From assembly GCF_000018885.1 (NCBI RefSeq), contig NC_010168.1:1426001-1490000 (forward strand): a stretch of 64,000 nt of DNA. The letters are read 5' to 3'. Origin of the DNA: Renibacterium salmoninarum ATCC 33209. GTDB taxonomy: Bacteria; Actinomycetota; Actinomycetes; Actinomycetales; Micrococcaceae. A program made the translations under genes and the position numbers. The notes under the pieces are model-generated. The model did no database searches, had not been told where the DNA came from, and saw nothing but the letters and a program-made list of their open reading frames with translations. Position 1 is the stretch's first letter. Every line of letters begins with the position of its first letter. This document shows positions 43,867 through 53,327 of this stretch, piece by piece.

Positions 43867-45063
43867 ATGCACGTTCTGATGCTCTCTCTGCATACCTCGC
43901 CACTGGCTCAACCTGGCTCCGGAGACGCCGGTGGCATGAACGTATACGTCCGGCAGCTTGCGATCCATCTGGCCGACGCCGGAGCCACCGTTGACATTGT
44001 CACCGTTGGCGAAGGAACCGACGTCGAGCTGGTGCCTGGCGTGCAGGTGCGGCACCTTTCAGTTGGCGCCGCGGTCAACAAGGAACATCTGCCCTTCCGG
44101 CTCCGCGAGGTGATTGGCCAGCTGCTCGCTACCGAAGGCCGTCAAGCCGACGTTATTCACTCGCATTATTGGATTTCCGGGATGGCTGGCCTAGAACTGG
44201 CTAAATCCTGGCACGTGCCCTTGGTTCATTCCATGCACACCATGGCTAAAGTAAAAAACAAGCATCGAACCGACGACCAACCGACCGAACCAAGTCGAAG
44301 AGCTACGGGCGAAGAGTTGATTGTCCGGCACGCCGAGCGACTCATCGCCAATACTGACGCAGAAGCTGCTGAATTGGCGCAGCATTACGGTGGCTGCGCA
44401 GATCGAATTGCCGTGGTGCCGCCCGGCGTCGATCTAGAAGTATTCCGTCCGGACCCGCGACCGGGCCGAGATAGTGCATTACGTCTAGTCTTCGCTGGAC
44501 GCTTGCAGCAACTCAAGGGGCCGCACGTACTGCTTGCCGCGCTAGCAGAACTGCGTACGCGACGGCCTGCCTTGAAAATCAATCTCACCGTTATCGGGTC
44601 CCGGAGCGGTGCTCAAGACTACGACCTCTCGACCATGGCCACTGAGCTTGGCCTTGACGACGCCGTCGAGTTTCGTGCGCCGATGCCTCCGGAAGAACTT
44701 GCCCAGTGGTTCCTTGCCGCGGATGCAGTCGCGATGCCGTCGTCATCTGAATCATTCGGTTTGGTAGCGCTAGAAGCGCAAGCTTGCGGAACGCCGGTGC
44801 TGGCCACCGATGTTGGCGGGCTAAGCAAAGCCGTGCTCGACGGCGTCACCGGGTTCCTGGTCCCTAGCCTCAAGCCAGCCGACTGGGCTGCGGCGCTGGA
44901 ACGGATTGCCGACGTCGGCCAGCCTGGGCGCGATGCGATGGGAGCCGCTGGCGTCCGTCACGCCCAGGAACACTCCTGGACTCGAACCGCAAAAGAGATT
45001 TCAGCGCTTTACGCCGAGGCGATCCTGCAGAAAAGACAGCGCAAAAGCACCGAACTGCGGTAA
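43867..45063 (+). CDS. mshA: D-inositol-3-phosphate glycosyltransferase MshA (GT4)
   Basis: 398 aa. It joins GlcNAc from UDP-GlcNAc to 1L-inositol-1-phosphate, first committed step of mycothiol. N-terminal GT-B domain: MLSLHTSPLAQPGSGDAGGMNVYV, VIHSHYWISGMAG, VHSMHTMAKVKN. C-terminal domain: VPPGVDLEVFRP, VFAGRLQQLKGPHVLL, and the sugar-nucleotide motif SSSESFGLVALEAQACG (E-x7-E). GAGGAG lies 6 bp before ATG 43867. The inositol phosphate substrate would come from Ino1 encoded at 48944-50014. Intact. Confidence 0.92.
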   Translation: MHVLMLSLHTSPLAQPGSGDAGGMNVYVRQLAIHLADAGATVDIVTVGEGTDVELVPGVQVRHLSVGAAVNKEHLPFRLREVIGQLLATEGRQADVIHSHYWISGMAGLELAKSWHVPLVHSMHTMAKVKNKHRTDDQPTEPSRRATGEELIVRHAERLIANTDAEAAELAQHYGGCADRIAVVPPGVDLEVFRPDPRPGRDSALRLVFAGRLQQLKGPHVLLAALAELRTRRPALKINLTVIGSRSGAQDYDLSTMATELGLDDAVEFRAPMPPEELAQWFLAADAVAMPSSSESFGLVALEAQACGTPVLATDVGGLSKAVLDGVTGFLVPSLKPADWAAALERIADVGQPGRDAMGAAGVRHAQEHSWTRTAKEISALYAEAILQKRQRKSTELR

Positions 45064-45152
45064 GTTGGCAAACGGGCCGCACCCTGGTCCGGCAAGTTTT
45101 TCAGCAACTAGTTCAACGATAATCTCGTGGACCCGCGAAGGATCTGAAGACA

Positions 45153-46847
45153 ATGACGTCAACTACTGAGCCGATGACCGACCTGCACATTGCCCAACAA
45201 GCGGTTTTGCACCCCATCTTTGACATCGCAGATGCTGCGGGCATTCCCGAGGAAGCACTAGAGCAATATGGTCGATATAAGGCCAAAGTTGATGTGCGCA
45301 AGGTGCCAGATTCCGGCCGAGCTGGCCGCGTTGTTTTGGTGACAGCGGTTTCGCCAACACCGGCTGGCGAAGGCAAGAGCACCACTACGGTTGGTTTGGC
45401 TGATTCGCTCAATAGAGCCTTTGAACAAGAAGGAACTGGACGCCGGTCAATGATTGCGCTGCGCGAACCATCGCTTGGGCCAACGCTGGGCATGAAGGGC
45501 GGAGCTACCGGTGGCGGCTACTCTCAGGTGCTGCCGATGGATGAGATCAATTTGCACTTCACTGGCGATTTACACGCGATTAATTCGGCTAATAACGCGC
45601 TCTGCGCCCTGATTGACAACCACATTTACCAAGGCAATGTGCTCAATATTGATCCGCGACGAATTACCTTCAAACGCGTCTTAGACATGAACGACCGCGC
45701 GCTGCGTGAAGTAGTCATCGGCTTGGGTGGTCCGACGCAAGGTGTGCCGCGACAAGATGGTTTTGACATCACCGTTGCCTCGGAAATCATGGCGGTGTTC
45801 TGTCTAGCTACCGATCTGAACGATCTGAAGTCTCGAATTGGCAAGATTACCTTTGGCTACAACTATGATCGTCAGCCGCTTACGGTCGCCGGCTTGGGTG
45901 TTGAGGGCGTCTTGACGCTTTTGCTCAAAGAAGCGATAAAGCCGAACTTGGTTCAGACCCTGGCCGGTACCGCGGCACTGGTACACGGCGGTCCTTTTGC
46001 GAATATCGCGCATGGCTGCAACTCAGTGATCGCCACCTCGCTGGCACGCCGGCGTGCCGACGTCGTGGTAACCGAGGCCGGTTTTGGCGCGGATTTGGGC
46101 GCGGAAAAGTACATGGATATCAAGTCTCGGTTTGCCGACGTCGCCCCGTCCGCCGTCGTGATCGTAGCGACGATCCGCGCGCTAAAAATGCACGGTGGTG
46201 TGCCCAAGACTGAGCTTTCCGTTTCCGATGTCGCGGCGCTGCGCCGAGGCGTGACTAACCTGGCACGGCACATTAGCAATGTGCGCCAGTTTGGCTTGGA
46301 CCCGGTGGTCTCCATCAACCGATTCACCTCCGATAGCGAAGAAGAGCTCGATTGGCTGGTTTCTTGGTGTGAATCGCAAGGAGTATCGATCGCAATAGCC
46401 GACGTTTGGGGTCGGGGTGGCGGTGGCGACGACCTGGCGGCAAAGGTTCTAGCCGCGCTGGACGCGCCATCGGACTTCCGGCATCTTTATGAACTGGAAT
46501 TGCCGGTCAAGGAAAAGATCGAGCTGATCGCGCAGAAGATCTACGGGGCGGAGCGGGTGGAATTCTCCTCGTCAGCGCTCAAGCGTATCGCTGAGATTTC
46601 GGCCAATGGCTGGGATTCGCTGCCGGTTTGTATGGCGAAGACCCAGTACTCGTTCTCTGATGATGCTTCGTTATTGGGCGCACCGAGCGGTTTCGTGCTG
46701 CATGTTCGTGATTTGGTGCCCAAGACCGGCGCGGGTTTCATCGTGGCGCTGACCGGTGCCGTGATGACCATGCCGGGGCTGCCTAAGCAACCAGCAGCCT
46801 TGAAAATGGACGTCGACGCCGAAGGCAACTCAGTAGGCCTCAGCTAA
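45153..46847 (+). CDS. fhs: Formate-tetrahydrofolate ligase
   Basis: 564 aa. It makes 10-formyl-THF from formate, THF and ATP. P-loop [18 protein letters not shown] (about residue 71), [40 protein letters not shown], and [26 protein letters not shown]. It adds a second one-carbon entry route beside the glycine cleavage genes at 55.8-61.5 kb. It starts at ATG 45153 after GAAGGATCTGAAGACA. A long palindrome 10 bp after the stop could end its transcript. Intact. Confidence 0.95.
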   Translation: MTSTTEPMTDLHIAQQAVLHPIFDIADAAGIPEEALEQYGRYKAKVDVRKVPDSGRAGRVVLVTAVSPTPAGEGKSTTTVGLADSLNRAFEQEGTGRRSMIALREPSLGPTLGMKGGATGGGYSQVLPMDEINLHFTGDLHAINSANNALCALIDNHIYQGNVLNIDPRRITFKRVLDMNDRALREVVIGLGGPTQGVPRQDGFDITVASEIMAVFCLATDLNDLKSRIGKITFGYNYDRQPLTVAGLGVEGVLTLLLKEAIKPNLVQTLAGTAALVHGGPFANIAHGCNSVIATSLARRRADVVVTEAGFGADLGAEKYMDIKSRFADVAPSAVVIVATIRALKMHGGVPKTELSVSDVAALRRGVTNLARHISNVRQFGLDPVVSINRFTSDSEEELDWLVSWCESQGVSIAIADVWGRGGGGDDLAAKVLAALDAPSDFRHLYELELPVKEKIELIAQKIYGAERVEFSSSALKRIAEISANGWDSLPVCMAKTQYSFSDDASLLGAPSGFVLHVRDLVPKTGAGFIVALTGAVMTMPGLPKQPAALKMDVDAEGNSVGLS

Positions 46848-46857
46848 CTCTCTTCCG

Positions 46858-46928
46858 TTTGAAACGCTGCACCACTTTTGGTCGTTATGAGCCTCTCATA
46901 ACGACCAAAAGTGGTGCAGCGTTTCAAA
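46858..46928. repeat. Long perfect palindrome, family A copy 1 (left flank of DUF559 unit)
   Basis: 34-bp arms (46858-46891 and 46895-46928) pair without mismatch around a 3-nt loop CCT. The core ACGCTGCACCACTTTTGG is shared with 48873-48892 and, with small changes, 63082-63100. It starts 10 bp after the fhs stop and ends 72 bp before the DUF559 start. Far longer than needed for a terminator. Confidence 0.95.
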
Positions 46929-47268
46929 AATCTACCCGAAGCCTGTGGACAACTCCGTTTTTAGCAAAATTAGAAATCTTGATGATGTTTGCTTTTGTTC
47001 ATGCGACGCCCTGCGAAGTTACCGGCATCTTGCACTGACGCCACGTTCACCCTGGCTGACGCCCGAATTGAAGGAGTCACAAGAGGCCGTCTGAGATCTT
47101 CAGATATTGAACCGCTCGGCAGGATGATCTTCAGCACCGTGACACCCGAGGCCTGGATATCTCACCAAAGCGCCACGGTATTACACAGACTCTGGCTCCC
47201 CCGTCATATGACCGAGTTTCCTGGCGTGCACCTCAGTATGAATCGCTCCGGTGTGTCCGGAGGGTTTC

Positions 47269-48159
47269 TCAGACGATGAGCCTGTCGGCGGCTGCCGTGC
47301 TCTGGTAGTGATTGTAGTAGTGGTTTTCTAGCTCTACTGGTGGGATGTCTCCGCAGTACTGGTAGAGCCTTCGGTGGTTGTACCAATCGGCCCATTCAGC
47401 AGTGCCGATTTCGACTTCTTCTAGAGTCCGCCAGGGCTTGCCGGGTTTGATCAGCTCGGTCTTATAAAGCCCGTTGATGGTTTCCGCCAAGACGTTGTCG
47501 TAACTATCACCCACAGAACCGATCGAGGGGCGGATACCGGCCTGGGCCAGGCGTTCGGTGAAGGCCAAGGAGGCGTATTGAGCCCCGGCATCGTGATGAT
47601 GAATCACCCCGGAAATCTCAGCCCCGGCCCGTTCACGACTCCAGATTGCCTGATTAACTGCGTTGAGCACTAGCACGGTGTTCATAGAAGCACTCGCTGA
47701 CCAGCCCAGGATCCTCCGAGAGTAAGCATCGATCACGAAGGCAACATAGACCCACCCGGACCAGGTCGAAACATAGGTGAAATCATCTACCCATAGCCGA
47801 TCCGGTGCCGTTGGTGTGAAATCACGGCGGACCAAGTCCTTCGCTCGGGCTGCCTTCGAGTCTTTGATCGTGGTGCGTTTGACCTTGCCACGGACCGCAC
47901 CCTGTATGCCAAGTAACCCCATGAGCCGTTCTACCGTGCACCTGGCCACCGGCACACCTTCACGGTTCATCGCCAACCAGACTTTCCTGGTGCCGTAAAC
48001 CCCGTAATTAGCGGCATACACCTTCTGGATCACGGGCTTGAGCACCTCATCACGTTGTTCTCGGTGAGATCGTGTTTTATCCACCCATTCGTAGTACGTG
48101 GACGGGGTGGTCTTCACCCCGTCCCAGTAAGCACCTGGCAGATCGACTCGACACCCCAC
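47269..48159 (-). CDS. IS3-family DDE transposase OrfB (copy 2)
   Basis: 296 aa as read in one frame from about 48159. Full integrase core: LWVDDFTYV, HHHDAGAQY, VLAETINGLY, and the C-terminal YNHRRLYQYCGDIPPVELE, the usual end of IS3 enzymes, retained here but deleted in copy 1. As in copy 1, the conserved start of OrfB (VKYIKDHAGHREN through ICQVLTGTG) lies in another frame that ends at TGA after GGGG. A -1 slip there is needed to make the family-length protein, or the shorter product must suffice. Confidence 0.88.
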   Translation of the reverse strand: MGCRVDLPGAYWDGVKTTPSTYYEWVDKTRSHREQRDEVLKPVIQKVYAANYGVYGTRKVWLAMNREGVPVARCTVERLMGLLGIQGAVRGKVKRTTIKDSKAARAKDLVRRDFTPTAPDRLWVDDFTYVSTWSGWVYVAFVIDAYSRRILGWSASASMNTVLVLNAVNQAIWSRERAGAEISGVIHHHDAGAQYASLAFTERLAQAGIRPSIGSVGDSYDNVLAETINGLYKTELIKPGKPWRTLEEVEIGTAEWADWYNHRRLYQYCGDIPPVELENHYYNHYQSTAAADRLIV

Positions 48160-48168
48160 CGCAATCCA

Positions 48169-48534
48169 TTATTCTCGCGGTGACCGGCATGGTCCTTGAT
48201 GTATTTCACGATCAGTGTTGTGGCGGTCGAGTTCGACCGCGAAAAAAGCTGAAGCACTCCGAAGGATCGCGTTCGCCCGTTTCAGCTCAGCGTTCTCACG
48301 CCGTAACCGTTTCAGCTCGGCCGATTCCGTGCTCGTTGTTCCAGTTCTAGTACCAACATCGATCTCGGCTTGCCGGACCCATTTACGCACCGTTTCCGGC
48401 ACACCCACACCCAAAAGCTGGGCAACTTTTTGCATCGCCGCCCACGCCGAAGATGCACCCTCCATCTCCGCCACCATGCGCACCGTACGATCCTTCAACT
48501 CCTGCGGATACCGTGTCGTAGTTTTCCCTGCCAT
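48169..48534 (-). CDS. IS3-family transposase OrfA (copy 2)
   Basis: 121 aa, identical to the copy 1 protein except Ala for Glu in SSAWAAM. HTH of the IS3 type plus a Leu-rich coiled coil for subunit contact. It overlaps nothing else. It binds the IS ends and works with OrfB. Confidence 0.9.
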   Translation of the reverse strand: MAGKTTTRYPQELKDRTVRMVAEMEGASSAWAAMQKVAQLLGVGVPETVRKWVRQAEIDVGTRTGTTSTESAELKRLRRENAELKRANAILRSASAFFAVELDRHNTDREIHQGPCRSPRE

Positions 48535-48870
48535 GTCCTGATCCTCTCAAACAAGAAAGTCTCCGGACACACCGGGGCGATTCAGCTCGCGTTGGTTGAT
48601 GCCGGGCTAACCGAGCCCGAGCTTCAAGTTTCGCTTGATCCCGACATAGAAGGGTCACCGCAATCCGATCTCGGCTACCGACAGTGGAAAATAGCAATTC
48701 AGTACGATGGCGGACATCACCTCACGCCGCAACAACAGAGCCGCGATAATCGCCGCGATGAAAAATTCCTAGCTGCGGGTTGGACCTACTTTCGTTTCAA
48801 CCGAGAAGACCTGAAAACGGACTTCCGCAGCGCCGTCGGAAAGGTTCGACGCGCAATCACTCTCGTTAAC

Positions 48871-48937
48871 GAAAACGCTGCACCACTTTTGGTTGCTATG
48901 AAGGGTTCATAACGACCAAAAGTGGTGCAGCGTTTCC
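48871..48937. repeat. Long palindrome, family A copy 2 (right flank of DUF559 unit)
   Basis: 32-bp arms (48871-48902 and 48906-48937) with three mismatches and a 3-nt loop GGG. The right arm matches family A copy 1 almost base for base. The left arm encodes the last codons of the DUF559 frame, whose TAA (48910-48912) lies in the right arm. It ends 6 bp before the ino1 stop. Confidence 0.95.
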
Positions 48938-48943
48938 AAGGGG

Positions 48944-50014
48944 TTAGCCTTCGATGAAATCCTCGACGGCTTGCTTTGCCTTGTCGTCTGCCATTTGCTC
49001 TGGCGGCGACTTCATAAAGTACGCACTTGGCGCCAGCAGTGGTCCGCCAATGCCTCGGTCCATGCCAATCTTCGCGGCCCGAACGGCGTCGATAATCACG
49101 CCGGCCGAATTGGGCGAGTCCCACACTTCGAGTTTGTACTCTAGCGACACCGGCGCGTTGCCAAAGTTGCGTCCTTCCAAACGAACAAAAGCCCATTTGC
49201 GATCATCAAGCCAGGCAACGTAATCGGACGGCCCAATGTGCACGTCCCGCTCCGTCAATGCCGCGGAGGTATTAGACGTAACGGCCTGCGTTTTGGAGAT
49301 CTTCTTGGACTCCAGCCGGTCCCGTTCCAGCATGTTTTTGAAGTCCATATTGCCGCCAACATTGAGCTGGTACGTGCGGTCCAGCACCACGCCGCGGTCC
49401 TCGAACAATTTCGCCATCACGCGGTGCGTAATCGTCGCGCCGATCTGGCTTTTGATGTCGTCTCCGACAATCGGCAACCCCGCGGCGGTAAATTTGTCCG
49501 CCCATTCCTTGGTGCCAGCAATAAACACCGGCAGCGCGTTGACGAATCCACAACCAGCATCGATTGCTGCCTGCGCGTAATGTTTCGCGGCAGCCTCGGA
49601 ACCCACCGGAAGATAGCAAACCACAACGTCGACCTTAGCCGCACGCAAGGCAGCAGCTACATCAACCGGCGATGCAGAAGACTCTTCAATGGTCTCGCGG
49701 TAGTACTTTCCCAAGCCGTCCAAAGTCGGACCACGCTGCACCAGAACACCGGTTTCCGGCACCTCGGCGAGTTTGATCGTATTGTTCTCGCTCGCGCCGA
49801 TTGCTTCGGCAAGGTCAAGCCCAACCTTTTTCACATCGACGTCGAACGCAGCAACAAACTGCACATCGCTCACGTGATAGTCACCGAACTGCACGTGCAT
49901 CAGACCGGGAACAGTCTCAGCCGGATCGGTATTCCGATAAAACTCCACGCCCTGGACGAGCGACGAGGCGCAATTGCCCACTCCGACAATTGCGACCCTA
50001 ATGGGATGACTCAT
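48944..50014 (-). CDS. ino1: Inositol-3-phosphate synthase (Ino1)
   Basis: 356 aa, the short actinobacterial form. It converts glucose-6-phosphate to 1L-myo-inositol-1-phosphate with [21 protein letters not shown] at the start (Rossmann), [36 protein letters not shown] (catalytic Lys region), [14 protein letters not shown], and [18 protein letters not shown]. Product feeds MshA (43867-45063) for mycothiol and phosphatidylinositol lipids. It overlaps the aldo/keto reductase gene by 4 bp (50011-50014). Intact. Confidence 0.93.
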   Translation of the reverse strand: MSHPIRVAIVGVGNCASSLVQGVEFYRNTDPAETVPGLMHVQFGDYHVSDVQFVAAFDVDVKKVGLDLAEAIGASENNTIKLAEVPETGVLVQRGPTLDGLGKYYRETIEESSASPVDVAAALRAAKVDVVVCYLPVGSEAAAKHYAQAAIDAGCGFVNALPVFIAGTKEWADKFTAAGLPIVGDDIKSQIGATITHRVMAKLFEDRGVVLDRTYQLNVGGNMDFKNMLERDRLESKKISKTQAVTSNTSAALTERDVHIGPSDYVAWLDDRKWAFVRLEGRNFGNAPVSLEYKLEVWDSPNSAGVIIDAVRAAKIGMDRGIGGPLLAPSAYFMKSPPEQMADDKAKQAVEDFIEG

Positions 50015-51048
50015 TTAGCTTCCTTACTGCCGACACTTCCGCTGGCCGTATCGATAGCGGCGATTTCAGCGGCACTGAATTCCAAATTGCGCACACCAGC
50101 CAGATTCGCCTCAAGCTGAGCGACGCTTGACGCGCCAACCAGTGCCGAGGTAATTCCACCATCGTGCTGCTCGCGCAGTACCCAGGCGACAGCCATTTCG
50201 GCCAGCGACTGGCCGCGCGCGCCAGCAATCTCATTCAGGGAACGCACCGCTGTCATCTTTTCTTCCGTCAGCGCGCTTTCCTTCAGGAAATGCCCGACGG
50301 CGGCACGTGAGTCAGCCGGAACGCCGTTCAGGTAGCGGTCGGTCAGCACGCCCTGAGCCAGCGGCGAGTAAGCAATCGAGCCGATTCCTTCGTCTTTGAG
50401 CACTCTGAGTAGCGACGATCCGCTCTCATCCGGCGCTTCGATCCAGCGGTCAAAGATGTGGTAATTCGGCTGGTTGATCACCATTGGCGTGCCAAGCTCG
50501 CGTAGAATCTTAGCCGCGCGGACGGTTTGCGATGCCGAATAGTTAGAGACGCCAACGTAGAGCGCTCTACCTGAGCGGACCGCCGTGTCCAGCGCACCCA
50601 TGGTCTCTTCCAAGGGCGTTTCCGGATCAAAGCGGTGGCTGTAGAAGATATCAACGTACTCCAGGCCCATCCGGCTCAGCGACTGGTCCAGGCTGGAAAG
50701 CAAATTCTTGCGCGATCCCCACTCACCGTAAGGGCCGTCCCACATGAGGTAGCCGGCCTTCGAGGAGATGATCAGCTCATCGCGGTACGGGCGGAAATCA
50801 TCGCGCAGGTGACGGCCAAAATTGGTTTCGGCACTGCCAGCGGGCGGACCATAATTATTGGCCAGATCGAAATGCGTCACACCCAAATCGAAGGCACGCC
50901 GAAGCACGGCTCGTTGCGTTTCGAAGGGTTTGTCATCACCAAAGTTATGCCACAGTCCTAGCGAGACTGCTGGCAGTTTCAGGCCACTGTAGCCCAATCG
51001 ACGGTAAGGCACTTGGTCATAGCGGGATTCGGCCGGAAAGTAGGTCAT
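50011..51048 (-). CDS. Aldo/keto reductase (YghZ / L-glyceraldehyde-3-phosphate reductase type)
   Basis: 345 aa. A TIM-barrel NADPH reductase. Catalytic Asp in [12 protein letters not shown], Tyr in the same motif, Lys in [13 protein letters not shown] and His in [15 protein letters not shown]. Cofactor-binding end [14 protein letters not shown]. The long loop [13 protein letters not shown] is typical of the Kv-beta/YghZ subgroup that reduces methylglyoxal and L-glyceraldehyde-3-phosphate. Its TAA or TGA overlaps the ino1 start, so the two are probably one transcript. Intact. Confidence 0.88.
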   Translation of the reverse strand: MTYFPAESRYDQVPYRRLGYSGLKLPAVSLGLWHNFGDDKPFETQRAVLRRAFDLGVTHFDLANNYGPPAGSAETNFGRHLRDDFRPYRDELIISSKAGYLMWDGPYGEWGSRKNLLSSLDQSLSRMGLEYVDIFYSHRFDPETPLEETMGALDTAVRSGRALYVGVSNYSASQTVRAAKILRELGTPMVINQPNYHIFDRWIEAPDESGSSLLRVLKDEGIGSIAYSPLAQGVLTDRYLNGVPADSRAAVGHFLKESALTEEKMTAVRSLNEIAGARGQSLAEMAVAWVLREQHDGGITSALVGASSVAQLEANLAGVRNLEFSAAEIAAIDTASGSVGSKEAK

Positions 51049-51068
51049 GGCACCATCATGCCACGCAG

Positions 51069-53240
51069 TTAGACTTCCGTTCGTGCCGCCAAAGATGCCT
51101 CAACGGAATGGTCTGGTTCGACTGCCTGAGCATCGTGCTTGCGCAGCACCACCATTGATTTCGATTGCACGGCAAAATTGGATCCGGCGCTCGCCGAGCT
51201 TTCGGTTCGTCTACCGGCGGTATCGATCAACACATCCCATTCCGGCGCATAGTTGACCGGCGGCACGGTGAAACTCACTTCGGCGTCGTGCGCATTGAAG
51301 TACAGCAGGAAGTTGGCATCGGTAATCCGTCGGCCCCGACTGTCCACACCAGATATTGCTTCACCGTTGAGGAAGACGCCGATGGTGCGCCCGAAGCCAT
51401 TGTCCCAGTCCTCCTCAGTCATCGGAGTGCCGTCGGTGTCTAGCCAAACAATGTCTGCCAATCGGGCACCACTTTTGAGGTCTTCGCGTTTGGGCGGCTT
51501 GCCATCGAAGAACCGCGAGCGCCGGAAGGTCGGATGATCGCGACGCAAAGCGCTCAAAGCGGCGGTAAATTCGATCAACGGCGCATCGGCAACATCCCAG
51601 TGCAGCCAGGTGAGTTCCTAATCTTGGCAGTACGCATTGTTATTGCCCTGTTGCGTCCGACCCAGTTCGTCGCCGTGCACCAAGATGGGCACGCCTTGCG
51701 AGAGCATCGCGGTGGCGATGAAATTGCGTTGTTGCCGGGCGCGCAAGGCTCGAATACCGGCGTCGTCGGTGGCGCCTTCTACGCCGCAGTTCCAGGAGCG
51801 GTTGTGAGATTCACCGTCTCGGTTTCCTTCACCGTTGGCCTCATTGTGTTTGTAGTTGTAGGAAACTAAGTCCGCAAGCGTGAAGCCATCATGGGCAGTG
51901 ATGAAATTGATCGAGGCGACTGGCCTGCGTCCGGAGTGTTCGTAGAGATCTGAGGAACCAGTGAGCCGCGAGGCGAATTCACCCAGTGTGGATGGTTCGC
52001 CGCGCCAGAAATCTCGGACGGTGTCTCGGTATTTGCCGTTCCATTCGGTCCACTGCGGCGGAAAATTGCCTACTTGATACCCGCCTGGGCCAACGTCCCA
52101 GGGCTCAGCGATCAGTTTCACCTGCGAAACCACCGGATCTTGTTGGATCAATTCAAAGAAAGTAGAAAGCTTATCGACGTCGTAAAACTCGCGTGCCAGC
52201 GTGGAGGCCAAGTCAAAACGGAAGCCATCCACATGCATCTCCGTCACCCAGTAACGCAGCGAATCCATGAGCAGCTGTAGCGAATGCGGGTTACGGACGT
52301 TGAGTGAATTGCCGGTCCCGGTGTAGTCCATGTAGTACTGCTCGTCGTCGTCGACCAAGCGGTAGTACGCGGCATTGTCGATACCGCGGAAGCTCAGGGT
52401 TGGGCCCAGCTGGTTGCCTTCAGCGGTGTGGTTGTAAACGACGTCAAGAATTACCTCGATACCGGCCCGATGTAGCGCACGCACCATGGCTTTGAATTCC
52501 TGGATCTGCTGACCTTGGTCTCCTGTGGAGGAGTATTCGTTGTGTGGTGCAAAGAAGCCAATGGTGTTGTAGCCCCAATAATTGCGCAAGCCTTTGTCGA
52601 GCAAAGTGTTGTCTTGCACAAATTGATGCACTGGCATGAGCTCGATCGCCCTGACGCCGAGCTTTTTCAAATGTGCAATCACTGCGGGATACCCGACGCC
52701 GGCGTAGTTGCCTTTCTGCTCGTCTGGCACCTCGGGGTGCAGCTGCGTGAGGCCTTTGACGTGCGCCTCGTAGATGAAAGAGCGATGATATGGCGTGCGT
52801 GGCGGACGGTCGCCGTCCCAGTCGAAGAACGGATTGATGACGACACCCAGCATCATGTGCGGCAGCGAGTCTTCATCGTTGCGCTGATTAGGGTCCGCAT
52901 GGTCGTAGGAGAACAAAGCGTTATCCCAATCAACCTGACCCGAAACAGCTTTGGCGTAGGGGTCAAGGAGTAACTTATTCGGATTACAGCGCTGACCATT
53001 TGCCGGGTCGTAAGGACCTTCGACTCGGTAACCGTACTTTTGCCCAGGCCGGATTTGCGGCAAATAGCAGTGCCAAACGTAGCCGTCGACTTCGGTGAGT
53101 GGGATTCGAGTCTCGACGCCGCCGTCGTCAATCAAGCAGAGGTGTACTGCGGTTGCCACTTCGCTGAAGATCGCAAAGTTGGTACCATTTCCGTCGAAAC
53201 TGGCACCAAGCGGATAAGCCGAACCGGGCCATACTTCCAT
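51069..53240 (-). pseudogene. glgX: Glycogen debranching enzyme GlgX, in-frame nonsense codon
   Basis: One frame from ATG 53240 to 51069 (723 codons) with a TAG at 51618-51620 inside NAYCQD-stop-ELTWLHWD. An N-terminal CBM48 domain ([18 protein letters not shown]) precedes a GH13 barrel: [23 protein letters not shown] (nucleophile Asp), [13 protein letters not shown] (acid Glu), [13 protein letters not shown] (third Asp). The nonsense codon falls after all three catalytic residues but before the last ~180 residues of barrel and C-terminal domain. The enzyme cleaves alpha-1,6 branches of glycogen. Probably inactive. Confidence 0.92.
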
Positions 53241-53327
53241 GCTGCGCTCCTTGGTGAACGACGTCAGAGAAATCGAGCTGCTGGCTCAAGGCTACCGGCT
53301 CGTTGATCTCCTCTGAGATGGGCAGCG

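Larger units (their letters stand above)
47239..48584 (-). mobile_element. IS3-family insertion sequence, copy 2 (IS994-like), full length 1346 bp
   Basis: Terminal inverted repeats start TGAATCGC at both ends (47239 and 48584); the left one has a single change (GCTCC for GCCCC). It is oriented opposite to copy 1. It carries orfA and a complete orfB, including the 57 bp missing from copy 1. Flanks are GTA on the left and GCT on the right, so there is no target duplication. It interrupts the DUF559 gene. Confidence 0.93.
47001..48912 (+). pseudogene. DUF559-domain (PD-(D/E)XK/Vsr-like) protein gene, interrupted by IS994
   Basis: The N-terminal 79 codons (ATG 47001) show the Micrococcaceae DUF559 pattern: MRRPAKLPASCTDATFTLAD, GVTRGRLRSSDIE. 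After the IS, coding resumes with ALVDAGLTEPELQ, then the DUF559 fold WKIAIQYDGGHHLTPQQQ (acidic residue plus HH), RRDEKFLAAGWTYFRF, to TAA 48910-48912. About 90 residues usual between the halves are absent, so sequence was lost with the insertion. The last ~14 codons are made of the left arm of a palindrome. Family members are predicted endonuclease-fold proteins of unknown role, often in many copies. Confidence 0.8.

Noticed and set aside
46858..46928. Palindrome as nothing more than the fhs terminator
   Set aside because: Perfect 34-bp arms, no T-run, and recurrence of the same sequence at two further places indicate a dispersed repeat, though it may also stop transcription.
47777..48541. 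Open frames on the strand opposite to the transposase genes (also at 6595-7359)
   Set aside because: They are mirror frames of orfA and orfB in both IS copies with no family match.
6549..48587. A 42-kb composite transposon: two inverted IS copies with GCT on both outer flanks
   Set aside because: The two halves of dppB lie on either side of the left copy and the enclosed genes are normal chromosomal genes, so the shared 3 bp is most likely chance.
48585..48912. Functional Vsr mismatch endonuclease
   Set aside because: Only the C-terminal part remains after the IS and it matches DUF559 style rather than Vsr.
46858..48937. Flanking palindromes as a CRISPR or toxin-antitoxin locus
   Set aside because: Only two copies at this locus, no spacers of regular size, no cas or toxin genes; each copy is itself a hairpin.
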